Source: Pseudonocardia cypriaca
GTDB taxonomy: Bacteria; Actinomycetota; Actinomycetes; Mycobacteriales; Pseudonocardiaceae
Direction: 5' to 3'
Length of the DNA stretch: 64,000 nt
Assembly: GCF_006717045.1 (NCBI RefSeq)
Contig: NZ_VFPH01000001.1
Span: forward strand, 682,001 to 746,000
A program made the position numbers and the translations under genes. The notes beneath the pieces are model-generated. The model did no database searches, was not told the origin of the DNA, and was given only the letters and a program-made list of their open reading frames with translations. Positions within the stretch are counted from its first letter, which is position 1, and the number at the start of each line of letters is the position of its first letter. Of this stretch, positions 1-9,085 are shown one piece after another.

Positions 1-494
1 ACCTCCAGCTCGCGCGGGGTGAGCGGCACGTCGTCCGGCCCGCTGTCCTGGGGCCGGATCCGCGCGGCGTAGCGGCCGACGAGCTGCCGGGTCACCTCGG
101 GGGCCAGCAGCGCGGCGCCCGAGGCGACGGTGCGGATGCCCTGCAGCAGCTGCGCCGGTGGGGCGTCCTTCAGCAGGAAGCCGCTCGCCCCGGCACGAAG
201 CGCCTCGTACACGTACTCGTCCAGGTTGAACGTCGTCACCACGAGCACCTTCACCGGACTCGCCACGCCTGCGCCGGCGAGCAGGCGGGTCGCCTCGATC
301 CCGTCGAGGACCGGCATCCGCACGTCCATCACCACGACGTCGGGGTGCAGCCGGCCTGCGAGCTCGACCGCGGCGCGGCCGTCGCCGCACTCGCCGACCA
401 CCTCGAGATCGGGCTGCGCGCCGATGATGGTCGCGAACCCGGTGCGGATCAGCGCCTGGTCGTCGCAGACCAGGACGCGCACCGGTGCGGTCAC
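1..494 (-). CDS. NarL/LuxR-family response regulator, 3' end outside the window
   Basis: The 164 visible codons form a REC receiver domain. It has an acidic pair near the start (CDDQ), a phosphoacceptor Asp in VVMDVRMP around residue 55 and a conserved Lys in FLLKDA around residue 105. The sequence then runs into LTPRELE, where a LuxR-type helix-turn-helix normally begins, so the DNA-binding part lies beyond position 1. The GTG start at 494 overlaps the TGA of the upstream kinase gene (GTGA), so the two are almost certainly a cognate two-component pair. Target genes cannot be told from the sequence. Confidence 0.93.
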   Translation of the reverse strand, partial: MTAPVRVLVCDDQALIRTGFATIIGAQPDLEVVGECGDGRAAVELAGRLHPDVVVMDVRMPVLDGIEATRLLAGAGVASPVKVLVVTTFNLDEYVYEALRAGASGFLLKDAPPAQLLQGIRTVASGAALLAPEVTRQLVGRYAARIRPQDSGPDDVPLTPRELE

Positions 495-1645
495 GAAGTG
501 CTCTGCACGGGGATGCGCGCCCGCACCACGAACCCGCCGCCGTCGCGGTGGCCCGCGCTGAACTCGCCGCCGAGCACCCGAACCCGTTCGCGGAGTCCGG
601 CGAGGCCGCGTCCGCTCCCGCCCGGCGACGCGACCGCCGATCCCGTGCCGTCGGTCCCGATCTCGACCGCGATCTCCCCCTCGCCGTGCCGCACGTCCAC
701 GGTGGTGCTGCTGCCGTGGGCGTGCTTGAGGGCGTTGGTCAGCGACTCCTGCACCACCCGGTAGACGATCATCTCGGCGCTGCCGATACCCGCGGGAGGG
801 CGCCCCTCCTCGGTGAACTCGACGGGCTGACCGGCCCGGCGGGTCTGCTCCACGAGGTCGTGCAGCTCGCCGACGGTCGGCGTGCGCCCCGGCGGGCCTT
901 CGTCGGGGTCGAGCAGGTCGAGCAGGTGCCGCAGGTCGGAGATGGCCTCTCGGCCGGTCTCGGTGACGACCGTCAGGGTCTGGTCGAGGCGGTCGGGCTG
1001 GGCGGTGAGGTAGCGCGCCGCCTCGGCCTGCACCACCATCGCGGTCACGTGGTGGGTCACGACGTCGTGCAGCTCGCGGGCGATGCGGGTGCGCTCGGCG
1101 GTGCGGGCCGCCTCGGCGACGTGGACGCGGCGCTCCGCCTCGGCGGCCCGCAACTGCCGCAGCCACGTCCCGGCGCCCCATGCGATGGCCATCGCCAGGT
1201 AGAAGGTGACGTAGCCGGCGACGGTCTCGGGTGCGCCGCGCAGGGTCAGCGCGATCGCCATCAGCACGTACGCGGCGGAGACCAGGACCGCGGTGGTGCG
1301 CCGGCCGTGCTCCAGGTGCGCTGCCGTGCTCAGCAGCGCGACGGGCAGCGCGGTGCCGGCGACCGTGTGGTAGCCGAGGACCTGGTCGACCGCGAAGCCG
1401 AGGAACACGAGCGCGAGGCAGAGGGCGGGCAGGCGGCGGCGCAGGAGCAGCGGGAGGCACTCGAGGGCGACCACCGCGAGGCTCAGGGCGTCCATCGGGC
1501 GGGTGGCGACGTCGCCGATCTGCGTGCCATTGCTGTTGACCGCCGGCACGAGCGTCGCGGCGGCGAGCAGCAGCGCGAGCGGCGCGTCCCGGACGGGGAC
1601 GGGCAGCTGTTGCCACCGCTGCGCGAGACGCGCGGTGTCGGTCAC
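491..1645 (-). CDS. NarL-type sensor histidine kinase
   Basis: A 384-residue membrane kinase. The N-terminal 150 residues hold about four hydrophobic segments. A HisKA_3 dimerisation domain follows, with the phosphoacceptor His in ARELHDVVTHHV around residue 193. A HATPase_c domain with an N-box (VQESLTNALKHA) and a G-rich box (GGSGRGLAGLRERV) ends the protein. The GTG start at 1645 overlaps the TGA of the CPBP protease gene and the kinase stop overlaps the regulator start, so three genes form one coupled operon. There is no extracytoplasmic sensor domain of any size, so the signal is probably sensed in the membrane. Confidence 0.93.
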   Translation of the reverse strand: MTDTARLAQRWQQLPVPVRDAPLALLLAAATLVPAVNSNGTQIGDVATRPMDALSLAVVALECLPLLLRRRLPALCLALVFLGFAVDQVLGYHTVAGTALPVALLSTAAHLEHGRRTTAVLVSAAYVLMAIALTLRGAPETVAGYVTFYLAMAIAWGAGTWLRQLRAAEAERRVHVAEAARTAERTRIARELHDVVTHHVTAMVVQAEAARYLTAQPDRLDQTLTVVTETGREAISDLRHLLDLLDPDEGPPGRTPTVGELHDLVEQTRRAGQPVEFTEEGRPPAGIGSAEMIVYRVVQESLTNALKHAHGSSTTVDVRHGEGEIAVEIGTDGTGSAVASPGGSGRGLAGLRERVRVLGGEFSAGHRDGGGFVVRARIPVQSTS

Positions 1646-2472
1646 GGCGCGAGCGTAGTGCGCGGAGCGGTGCGGGCCTCGCGGCGAGACACGATGCGGC
1701 CGCGGCGGTGGGCCAGCCACAGGAACACGACGGTGAGGACGGAGGCGAACAGGACGGCGTAGACGCTGCCTTCGGGTCCGAACTCGCCACCGGTGAGTGC
1801 CGTGGGCCCGCTCATGACGGCGTGCAGCAGGCCGTCGGGGGTGTCGTTGCCCGACACCTCGGTGCTGAAGATGGCGCCTGCCGCGCAGTTCCAGCCGAAG
1901 TGCAGGCCGATGGGGAACCACAGCGTGCGGGTGGCGGCGTACGCGGCGGCGAGCATCGCGCCGGCCTCGATCGCGATGGCGAGCGCGCCCCAGAGGGTGG
2001 CGTGCGGGTTGAACAGGTGGGACAGGCCGAAGAGTGCAGCGGTGAGGACGAGCGCGGTCCAGGTGCCCGTCCACTGCTCGATGATGCGGAACAGGATGCC
2101 GCGGAAGATCAGCTCCTCGGTGACGGCGGCTGCGGCCATGAACCCGACCAGCGCGACGGCGCCGGCCGGGGATCCCCAGCCGAGCACCCGGTAGCCGTCG
2201 AGGAAGGCGATGTTGAGGATGACCGAGGCGAACAGACCGACGCCGATCAGAGTGCCGAGGGCGAGTGTGGGAACAGCGCCGGTGCGGGACAGCTCGTCGA
2301 TCGGGCGGTGCTCGGTGCGGCGCACGACCCACCTGTAGCCCAGCAGTGCGGCTGCGGCGGTGACGAGGCCGATGATCAGGGTGAGTGGCGGGTTCGACGC
2401 CACGGCGTTGACGAGGGTGCTACCGACGACGGCGATGGCCGCGACGACGGCGAGCTGGATGACCAGTCGCAT
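1642..2472 (-). CDS. CPBP-family intramembrane metalloprotease
   Basis: A 276-residue multi-pass membrane protein. It carries the CPBP (Abi, PF02517) signature motifs: EELIFRG (EExxxR), FGLSHL (FxxxH) and HFGWN (HxxxN). These form the glutamate/histidine active site of the family. Six to eight hydrophobic helices are visible. The ATG start at 2472 is the first good codon after the palindrome-bearing intergenic gap. The stop overlaps the start of the sensor kinase, which suggests the protease and the two-component system act together, for example in membrane-stress sensing. The substrate is unknown. Confidence 0.9.
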   Translation of the reverse strand: MRLVIQLAVVAAIAVVGSTLVNAVASNPPLTLIIGLVTAAAALLGYRWVVRRTEHRPIDELSRTGAVPTLALGTLIGVGLFASVILNIAFLDGYRVLGWGSPAGAVALVGFMAAAAVTEELIFRGILFRIIEQWTGTWTALVLTAALFGLSHLFNPHATLWGALAIAIEAGAMLAAAYAATRTLWFPIGLHFGWNCAAGAIFSTEVSGNDTPDGLLHAVMSGPTALTGGEFGPEGSVYAVLFASVLTVVFLWLAHRRGRIVSRREARTAPRTTLAP

Positions 2473-2606
2473 GGGGGTCCTTGTCCGAGGGCCGCGACCG
2501 GGGCGCGCGGCGTGGTGAGGACCGTATGGCTCCGCGGGCCGCATGATCGTCACCGTGGAGGGGGCACTTCGGGGTAGCTCGCACGGGGGACGACCCGCTG
2601 AAAGCG

Positions 2607-2642
2607 TCGTGCCGGGGACGGGAGCTCCCGTCCCCGGCACGA
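2607..2642 (-). terminator. Perfect 36-bp palindrome after the exporter gene
   Basis: Bases 2607-2642 are a perfect inverted repeat centred on GGGAGCTCCC. They begin 10 bp beyond the stop codon (2652) of the leftward exporter gene. There is no U-tract, but actinomycete terminators often lack one, so this most likely terminates the exporter transcript. Confidence 0.7.
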
Positions 2643-2651
2643 GGTGGATGA

Positions 2652-4199
2652 TCAGGCGCTCACGGTGGCCGCGCCATCGGGCTCGTCCGCCGGTACGGAG
2701 GCCGGCGGCACGTGCCGCAGCAGGGTGACCGCGAGCACGGCCGCGCCCGCGACCAGCACCGCCGCCACCACCCCGGCGACGTTGAGCCCGCTGGTGAACG
2801 CCTCCCGCGCCGTCGCCACCAACGACTGCGCCGCGTCGCCGGACATCGTCGAAGCCTCGTTCAGCGCGCCCGACAGCGAGTCCGCGGCCTGGGCGGGCAG
2901 GCCGGACGGTACCGTGGCGTGGTAGACGGCTGTGCCGATGCTGCCCATCACCGCGATGCCGAGCGAGACGCCCAGGTCGATGGACGTGGAGCTGACCGCC
3001 GACGCGGCGCCCTGCTTCTCCGGCGGCGTCGCCGACATCACCAAGTTGGTGGTCAACGCCATCGTCGGCGCGATGCCCGGGTAGAGCAGGTAGAACCCGG
3101 TGATCAGCAGCGGCAGCCCGGCCACGCTGTCGACCTGGGTCAGCACGAGGTACCCGGCCATCGAGAACAGCGCACCGACCGCCACCACGTACGCCGGCCG
3201 CACCTTGCGCGCCACGATCGGCGACACCGTCGACACCACCACCAGCATCAGCGCCGCCGGCAGGATCCACAGTCCCGCCGCCAGCGGCGACAGCCCGGCC
3301 ACCTGCTGGAGGTACTGCGTGAACAGCAGGTAGATGCCGCCGAGCGCGATGGCCGACAGCAGCCACACGCCCAACGCACCGCTGAACGAGCGGTTCTCGA
3401 ACAGCCGCACGTCGAGCAGCGGGGTCTCCAGGCCGAGCTGCCGCCGGACGAACACGACCCCGAACGCGATGCCGAACAGCGCCGTCACCACCGCGGTCAC
3501 GGTCAGCCCCGACTTGGCGTATTCCTTGACCCCGTAGACGAACGGCAGCAGCGCGGCCATGGACAGCAGCACGCTCAGCACGTCGGGCATCCGCTGCCCG
3601 GCGGCGTCCGGCGCCTTGTACTCCGGCACCAGCAGCGGCGCGAGGATCACGACCAGCGCCATCACCGGCACGCCGATCAGCAGCGCAGCGCCCCACCAGA
3701 ACGCCTCCAGCAGCAGCCCGCCGAGCAGCGGGCCGAGCGCGACGCCGACCGACACCGAAGCGGCCCACATCCCGACCGCCGTCGCCCGCTGCCGCGGGTC
3801 CTCGAACATGTTCGGGACCAGCGACAACGTCGACGGCATCACCGCCGCCGCGCCGACACCCATCAACGCGCGCGCCGCGATCAGCACCCCGATGCTCGGT
3901 GCGAACGCGGCCACCACCGAGCCGACGCCGAACACGACCGCGCCGAGCAGCAGCACCCGCCGTCGGCCCACCCGGTCGCCGATGGTGCCCATGGCCACCA
4001 GGAGCCCGGCCATCGCGAACCCGTACACGTCGTTGACCCACAGCAGCTGGTCACTGCTCGGCCGCAGGTCGGCCGCGATGTGCGGAGTGGCCAGGAACAG
4101 CACGGTCTGGGCGACGAACAGCAGCGCGGTCGGCAGCAGCAGCACCGTGAGGCCGAGCCATTCCCTGGTCCCGGCCCGGTGACCGACTTCGACAGACAT
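2652..4199 (-). CDS. DHA2-family (14-TM) MFS drug exporter
   Basis: A 515-residue hydrophobic protein of the EmrB/QacA type. Motif A (GDRVGRRRVLLLG, about residue 70) and the drug:H+ antiporter motif C region (GPLLGGLLLEAFWW, about residue 155) are visible, with roughly 14 predicted membrane helices. The start at 4199 is chosen because GAGGGA lies 7-8 bases upstream; a longer in-frame extension to 4307 has no such site. The gene is divergent from the large SARP regulator across a 125-bp gap with inverted repeats. The regulator may therefore control it, but the substrate is unknown. Confidence 0.92.
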   Translation of the reverse strand: MSVEVGHRAGTREWLGLTVLLLPTALLFVAQTVLFLATPHIAADLRPSSDQLLWVNDVYGFAMAGLLVAMGTIGDRVGRRRVLLLGAVVFGVGSVVAAFAPSIGVLIAARALMGVGAAAVMPSTLSLVPNMFEDPRQRATAVGMWAASVSVGVALGPLLGGLLLEAFWWGAALLIGVPVMALVVILAPLLVPEYKAPDAAGQRMPDVLSVLLSMAALLPFVYGVKEYAKSGLTVTAVVTALFGIAFGVVFVRRQLGLETPLLDVRLFENRSFSGALGVWLLSAIALGGIYLLFTQYLQQVAGLSPLAAGLWILPAALMLVVVSTVSPIVARKVRPAYVVAVGALFSMAGYLVLTQVDSVAGLPLLITGFYLLYPGIAPTMALTTNLVMSATPPEKQGAASAVSSTSIDLGVSLGIAVMGSIGTAVYHATVPSGLPAQAADSLSGALNEASTMSGDAAQSLVATAREAFTSGLNVAGVVAAVLVAGAAVLAVTLLRHVPPASVPADEPDGAATVSA

Positions 4200-4220
4200 C
4201 GTGATTCTTTCCCTCGCTCG

Positions 4221-4245
4221 AACCGCTCGGGCGGTTGGTCCGCCC
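4221..4245. promoter_or_regulatory. Overlapping inverted repeats between divergent genes
   Basis: Two overlapping perfect dyads lie in the exporter/regulator gap: AACCGC-N4-GCGGTT (4221-4236) and GGGCGG-N5-CCGCCC (4229-4245). Their position about 20-45 bp upstream of the exporter start fits an operator. The binding protein is not identifiable from sequence. Confidence 0.4.
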
Positions 4246-4312
4246 GTTCTCCAGCCACGCTGGTCGGTGCGGCTCCAGGAATCGTTCGGACCGGCTTCGG
4301 GTCGCATTCGGG

Positions 4313-4318
4313 TACGGT
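4313..4318 (+). promoter_or_regulatory. -10 element of a probable leaderless promoter
   Basis: TACGGT lies exactly 6 bp upstream of the GTG at 4325 and there is no Shine-Dalgarno sequence. This is the arrangement expected for a leaderless transcript and supports the chosen start. Confidence 0.5.
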
Positions 4319-4324
4319 CCGATC

Positions 4325-7300
4325 GTGCGATTCGGGGTGCTCGGCCCGCTCGCGGTGTGGGCGGCCGACGGCCGCCCGGTCCGTGTTCCCGAGCTGAAGG
4401 TCAGGTCGCTGCTCGCCCAGCTCGCGGTCGACGCGGGCCGCGTGGTGCCCGCCGACCGGCTGATCGACCGCCTGTGGGGCGACCGGCTGCCCGCGAACCC
4501 CGCGGCCGCGCTGCAGACCAGGGTGTCCCAGCTCCGCGCCGCGTTGGACGACGCAGAGCCCGGCGCGCGGCAGCTCGTCGTCTCCCGCCCGCCCGGCTAC
4601 CTGCTCGACGTCGCACCGGACGCGGTGGACGCCGGACGATTCGAAGCGCTGCTCGCCGAAGCCGCCACGACCGGTGACCCGCGGGCGCGGGTCGCGGTGC
4701 TGGACGACGCGCTGGCGTTGTGGCGGGGTCCGGTGCTGGCCGACTTCGTCGACGAGGCTTTCGCCCGGGAGGTCACGGCCCGGCTGGACGAGCTGCGCCT
4801 CACCGCGTGGGAGCAGCGGGCCGAGGCACGCCTGGAGTTCGGCGATCCGGGCGTGCTGGCCGACGAGCTCGGCGACCTGGTGGCCCGCCACCCGCTGCGC
4901 GAGCGCCTCCGGGCCGCCCACCTGCGTGCCCTGTACCGGGCCGGGCGGCAGGGCGAGGCGCTGGCGGGCTACCGCGACGTGCGGGCCAGGCTGAGCGCAG
5001 AGCTAGGCGTCGAACCGGGCCCGCGCCTGGCCGCGCTGCACCGCGCGATCCTGGAGCAGGACCCGTCGCTCGGCGGCGCGGTGGAGCCGCCGACGAACCT
5101 GCCGCACCTGCTCGGCGACCTGGTCGGCCGGGAGGCCGACCTCGGCGAGGTGCGGTCGCTGCTCGCGGCGGACCGGCTGGTCACCCTCACCGGCCCGGGC
5201 GGCGTCGGCAAGACCCGCCTGGCGCTGGCCGTGGCCCGGGAGCTGGTCACCGGGTCCCCGGACGGCACGTGGCTGGTCGAGCTGGCCGCGCTGCCGGCGG
5301 GCGCGTCGCCGGACGAGGTGGCCGCGCTGGTGGCGGCGAGCGTGGGCATCCGCGACTGCGTCGTGACGGGCCTGGTGGGCACGCTCGCCGAGGCGCTGCG
5401 CGCCAAGCGGATGCTGCTCCTGCTCGACAACTGCGAGCACGTCGCACCGGCCGCGGCGGAGTTGGCCGCGCGGCTGCTGCACGCCGTGCCGGGGCTGCGG
5501 GTACTGGCCACGAGCCAACGCCCGCTGGCCGTGGCCGGTGAGCTGCTGTGGACCGTGCCGCCGTTGGCCGAGGCCAGCGCCGTCGAGCTGTTCGCGGCCC
5601 GAGCGGCGGCGAGCGCGCCCGGCTTCGCCCTCGACGCGGACAACGCCGACGCCGTCGCGGCGATCTGCCGCAGGCTGGACGGCATCCCGCTGGCCCTTGA
5701 GCTCGCCGCCACCAGGGTCCGCGCCTGGGGTGTGCACGAGGTACTGGCGCGGCTGGACGACCGGTTCCGCGCGCTGACCGCCGGCCCCAGCGATACGCCC
5801 GCCCGGCAGCGGACCCTGCGGGCGGTGCTCGACTGGAGCTGGGAGCTGCTGACCGAGGCCGAGCAGACCGTGCTGCGCCGGCTGTCCGTGCACGTGGACG
5901 GGTGGACGTTGAGCGCGGCGGAGGCCGTGTCCGGTGGCGACGGCCTCGACGTTCCGGACCTGCTGGCCCGCCTGGTCGACCGCTCGCTGGTCACCACCAC
6001 CACCGCCGCCGACCCGCCCCGGTACCGGCTCCTGGAGTCGGTCGCCGAGTACGCCGCGGCGAAGCTGCGCGATGCGGGTGAGGTCGCCGAGGTCGAGCGG
6101 CGGCACCGGGACCACTACGCGCGGCTCGCCGCCACCGCCGACCCGCACCTGCGCGGACCCCGGCAGCGGCAGTGGCTGCGCGTGCTCGACGCCGAGGCCG
6201 CCAACCTGCGCGCCGCGGTCGACCACGCGGCCCGCGACGGCGAGGCGTTGCCGCTGGTCGACTCGTTGGCCTGGTACTGGGTGCTGCGCGGTCGGCTCGG
6301 CGAGGGGCGGCGGGCGCTGACCGCGGCGCTGGCCGGCGGCGGTCCCGACGGCGTGGCGGGCACGGTCCGCGTGTGGCAGACCGCGTTCGACCTGCGCATG
6401 GGCGTCGGCCCCGCGCTGGTGCCGCCGCTCGAGGCCCGGCCGACCGGCCCGGAGGCCGCGGCCCGGCGGGCGCGGGCCGAGTGGTTCCTCGGGCTCACCG
6501 GCCTTGGCATGGGCGAGCTGAGCGTCGGCCACGACCTCGTCGCCGGGGCATTGGCGGTGTTCGAGGAGCAGGGCGACCGGTGGGGCACGGCCGCCGCCCA
6601 CGGCACGCTCGCGCGGTACGCGTTGGCACGCGGCGACCTGCACGCGATGGCCCGGCACGGCGAGCGCGGCATGGCCCTGTTCACCGAGGTGGGCGACCGG
6701 TGGGGGCAGCTGCACGCGACGTTCGGTCTCGGCACCCACGCCGAGGTCGTCGGCGACTACGACCGCGCGGCCGAGCTGCACCGCGACGGCCTGCGGATCG
6801 CCGAGGAGCTGGGCCTGAGCACCGAGGTGTCGGACAAGCTGTCCGCGCTGGGCCGGATCGCGTTGCTGACCGGCGACTTCGAGCAGGCCGACGAGCTGCA
6901 CCAGAGCGCCCGCGTCCAGGCCGTCGCGCAGGGCTACACGATCGGCGAGGAGTTCGCCGAGCTGGGCTCGGCGCTCAGCGCGCGGCGGCAGGGACGGTTC
7001 GACGAGGCCGAGGCGTGGTTGCGCAAGTGGCTGGTCTACGACCGGCGACTGGAGTCGGACATGGCGATCGCCCTCATCCTCGCCGAGCTGGGCTTCATCG
7101 CCGAACAACGCGGTGACGCCGACGCCGCATGCGCCCTGCACCTGGAAGGGCTGGCGGCGGCGCGCAAGGCGGCCGACCCGCGTGCGGTGGCGCTGGCGCT
7201 GGAAGGCCTCGCCGGCGTGGAGGCGCTCTGCGGCGACCACGAGCGGGCGGCGCGGCTGCTCGGGGCCGCCGCCGCGCTGCGTGCCCAGGTCGGGGCGCCG

Positions 7301-7444
7301 TTGCCGGCCGGTGAACGGGGCGACGTCGACCGGATCACCGCGACCTGCCGTGCGGCGGTGGGGGAGGCCGCGTTCGCTTCGGCGTTCGACCACGGCCGGG
7401 TGCACGGCGAGCCCGAAGCGGGCGTGCTCGTGGCCGGGCGATGA
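4325..7444 (+). CDS. AfsR/SARP-type regulator with NB-ARC ATPase and TPR region
   Basis: A 1039-residue regulator. Residues 1-90 form an OmpR-type winged helix (RFGVLGPLAVW, then VSRPPGYLLD). Residues 95-245 form the bacterial transcriptional activator domain (BTAD). An NB-ARC/STAND ATPase follows with a P-loop (GPGGVGKTRLA) at about residue 290 and a Walker B-like MLLLLDNCEHV near residue 390. The C-terminal third is helical and TPR-like. Such proteins activate secondary-metabolite or efflux genes. No biosynthetic cluster is adjacent, so the divergent exporter is the most obvious target. The GTG start fits the leaderless -10. Confidence 0.92.
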   Translation: MRFGVLGPLAVWAADGRPVRVPELKVRSLLAQLAVDAGRVVPADRLIDRLWGDRLPANPAAALQTRVSQLRAALDDAEPGARQLVVSRPPGYLLDVAPDAVDAGRFEALLAEAATTGDPRARVAVLDDALALWRGPVLADFVDEAFAREVTARLDELRLTAWEQRAEARLEFGDPGVLADELGDLVARHPLRERLRAAHLRALYRAGRQGEALAGYRDVRARLSAELGVEPGPRLAALHRAILEQDPSLGGAVEPPTNLPHLLGDLVGREADLGEVRSLLAADRLVTLTGPGGVGKTRLALAVARELVTGSPDGTWLVELAALPAGASPDEVAALVAASVGIRDCVVTGLVGTLAEALRAKRMLLLLDNCEHVAPAAAELAARLLHAVPGLRVLATSQRPLAVAGELLWTVPPLAEASAVELFAARAAASAPGFALDADNADAVAAICRRLDGIPLALELAATRVRAWGVHEVLARLDDRFRALTAGPSDTPARQRTLRAVLDWSWELLTEAEQTVLRRLSVHVDGWTLSAAEAVSGGDGLDVPDLLARLVDRSLVTTTTAADPPRYRLLESVAEYAAAKLRDAGEVAEVERRHRDHYARLAATADPHLRGPRQRQWLRVLDAEAANLRAAVDHAARDGEALPLVDSLAWYWVLRGRLGEGRRALTAALAGGGPDGVAGTVRVWQTAFDLRMGVGPALVPPLEARPTGPEAAARRARAEWFLGLTGLGMGELSVGHDLVAGALAVFEEQGDRWGTAAAHGTLARYALARGDLHAMARHGERGMALFTEVGDRWGQLHATFGLGTHAEVVGDYDRAAELHRDGLRIAEELGLSTEVSDKLSALGRIALLTGDFEQADELHQSARVQAVAQGYTIGEEFAELGSALSARRQGRFDEAEAWLRKWLVYDRRLESDMAIALILAELGFIAEQRGDADAACALHLEGLAAARKAADPRAVALALEGLAGVEALCGDHERAARLLGAAAALRAQVGAPLPAGERGDVDRITATCRAAVGEAAFASAFDHGRVHGEPEAGVLVAGR

Positions 7445-7627
7445 GACGACTCCCGGGGACTCGCGCGCGCCGGCGGTCTCCTCCGGCCGGACCACGACCG
7501 GGGTGACGACGTCCCGGCGGCGCAGGATCCGGTTCCGGGCTGTCGGGGCCACGTGCGACAGGACAGCGACACACCGCGGACGATCCGTGGACCCGGCGGC
7601 GGCAGCGTCGGGGTGGTGAACAACCGC

Positions 7628-8368
7628 ATGAAGCTTCTGACCGTCGTGTGTGCGTTGCTGTCGGCGCTGGTCGTCGGTGCTTGTTCGCGGGCCGAGTCCG
7701 CCGCGAGCGTGCCGGCGGCCGACGCTCCCAAGCTGCTGTGGATGGGCGACTCGGTGGCGGACGGGTTGGCGGGACCGTTGGCAGACGCTGCGGCGACGAG
7801 CGGGCTGCAGATGCAGTCCATCGCGTCGACCGGCGGTGGCAACGTGTCCGGGATCGCGGAGCTGACGACGTCCACGTGGGAGCAGCTCACCGCGCGGTTG
7901 GCGTCCTTCTCCCCGGACGTGGTGGCCTATCAGGTGTCCACCTACGACTGGGGCACCGAGGACGAGCAGCGTGCCGCGTACGAGAGACTGCTGAAGACGG
8001 TGACCGACGCCGGGGCGACGCTGGTTTTCGTGACGATGCCCCCCATCAGGGTCGATGACTTCTACGCCGATCACATGGAGGAGCTCGAGCGCACCTCCAG
8101 GCTGGTCGCGGAGGTCGCCGCCGGTTCCGGTGGCAAGGCCGTGGCGTGGGACAGCGCGGAGGTGTGGGGGGCGAGCTACCAGCTGGACCGGGACGGCAAG
8201 CGCGACCGCAGTCCCGACGGTGTCCACACCTGCCCGCAAGGTGCTGCCCGGTTCACCGCCTGGCTACTGGATCACCTCGCGGCGCACTACGCGGGGTTCA
8301 CGCCGGCGGCGCCGGCGTCCTGGGCCAATGCGGGCTGGGCGGCCGGCCCCGCCTTCCAGGGCTGCTGA
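7628..8368 (+). CDS. SGNH-hydrolase-like lipoprotein
   Basis: A 246-residue exported protein. It has a lipoprotein signal peptide with lipobox LVVGAC (Cys about residue 18). The mature part carries the SGNH block I serine (WMGDSVADGL) and the block V Asp-His (DGVHTCPQG). This variant resembles the SGNH domains that are fused to acyltransferase-3 proteins and handle O-acyl groups on cell-wall or surface glycans. A stand-alone acyltransferase-3 lies 2.5 kb downstream, so the two may be a split version of that system. ATG 7628 is chosen because it starts the signal peptide; in-frame codons run further upstream. Confidence 0.8.
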   Translation: MKLLTVVCALLSALVVGACSRAESAASVPAADAPKLLWMGDSVADGLAGPLADAAATSGLQMQSIASTGGGNVSGIAELTTSTWEQLTARLASFSPDVVAYQVSTYDWGTEDEQRAAYERLLKTVTDAGATLVFVTMPPIRVDDFYADHMEELERTSRLVAEVAAGSGGKAVAWDSAEVWGASYQLDRDGKRDRSPDGVHTCPQGAARFTAWLLDHLAAHYAGFTPAAPASWANAGWAAGPAFQGC

Positions 8369-8398
8369 CACCGGGCCCGGAAGCCGCCCCGTGCGTCA

Positions 8399-8404
8399 CA
8401 TACT
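8399..8404 (+). promoter_or_regulatory. -10 element of a probable leaderless promoter
   Basis: CATACT ends 6 bp before the GTG at 8411, the same spacing as upstream of the regulator at 4325 and the gene at 44786. No clear ribosome binding site is present. Confidence 0.45.
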
Positions 8405-8410
8405 TGGCAG

Positions 8411-9085
8411 GTGGCCGTGATCCTGCTCATCGAGGACGACCCGCAGGTGTGCCGAGCTCTGCAGCTGGCGTTGGCCCGGTACGAGCACACGGTGAGCACG
8501 GCGGGTACCGGCGAGGACGGGATGCGTGAGTTCCGTTCGGCCACACCGGATCTCGTCGTGCTCGACGTGATGCTGCCCGGCATGGACGGGTTCGAGGTGT
8601 GCCGGCGCATCCGCGCGCAGGGCGCGGTCCCGATCATCATGCTGACTGCGCGCGGAGACGACTTCGACGTCGTGGCGGGGCTGGCCGCCGGTGCCGACGA
8701 CTACGTGGTCAAACCCGTGCAACCCGCCGTGTTGGACGCCCGGATCAGAGCGGTGATGCGCCGGGGCTCGGTGCGTTCCGACGAGGTGCGCACGCACGGC
8801 GACCTGACGATCGACGCCGTCGGCGCCATGGTGTCCAAACGTGGACAGCCGGTGGCGTTGACCCCGATCGAGCTGCGCACCCTGCTGACGCTGTCGGGAT
8901 CGCCCGGGCGGGTGTTCACCCGTCAACAGCTCCTGGAACAGGTGTGGGAGCACGACTACCTCGGTGACTCCCGGCTGGTCGACAACTGCGTGCAGCGACT
9001 TCGAGCCAAGATCGAGGATGTGCCTGCCGAGCCGGAGTACGTGCAGACCGTGCGCGGCTTCGGCTACCGGTTCGGCCCGGTATGA
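8411..9085 (+). CDS. OmpR-family response regulator
   Basis: A 224-residue REC plus winged-helix protein. The acidic pocket is IEDD, the phosphoacceptor Asp is in LVVLDVMLPGMDG (about residue 53) and the conserved Lys is in DYVVKPV (about residue 102). The C-terminal Trans_Reg_C domain ends with VRTVRGFGYRF-like residues. It heads a three-gene operon with a kinase (ATGA overlap) and a lipoprotein (ATGA overlap). This resembles the MtrA-MtrB-LpqB and AfsQ/Cse arrangements of actinomycetes, in which a lipoprotein modulates the kinase. Confidence 0.95.
   Translation: MAVILLIEDDPQVCRALQLALARYEHTVSTAGTGEDGMREFRSATPDLVVLDVMLPGMDGFEVCRRIRAQGAVPIIMLTARGDDFDVVAGLAAGADDYVVKPVQPAVLDARIRAVMRRGSVRSDEVRTHGDLTIDAVGAMVSKRGQPVALTPIELRTLLTLSGSPGRVFTRQQLLEQVWEHDYLGDSRLVDNCVQRLRAKIEDVPAEPEYVQTVRGFGYRFGPV

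Noticed and set aside
2712..4397. A 561-codon open frame on the plus strand opposite the exporter gene
   Set aside because: The translation is Gln/His/Arg-rich repetitive sequence, typical of antisense frames in GC-rich DNA, while the minus frame is a clear MFS protein.
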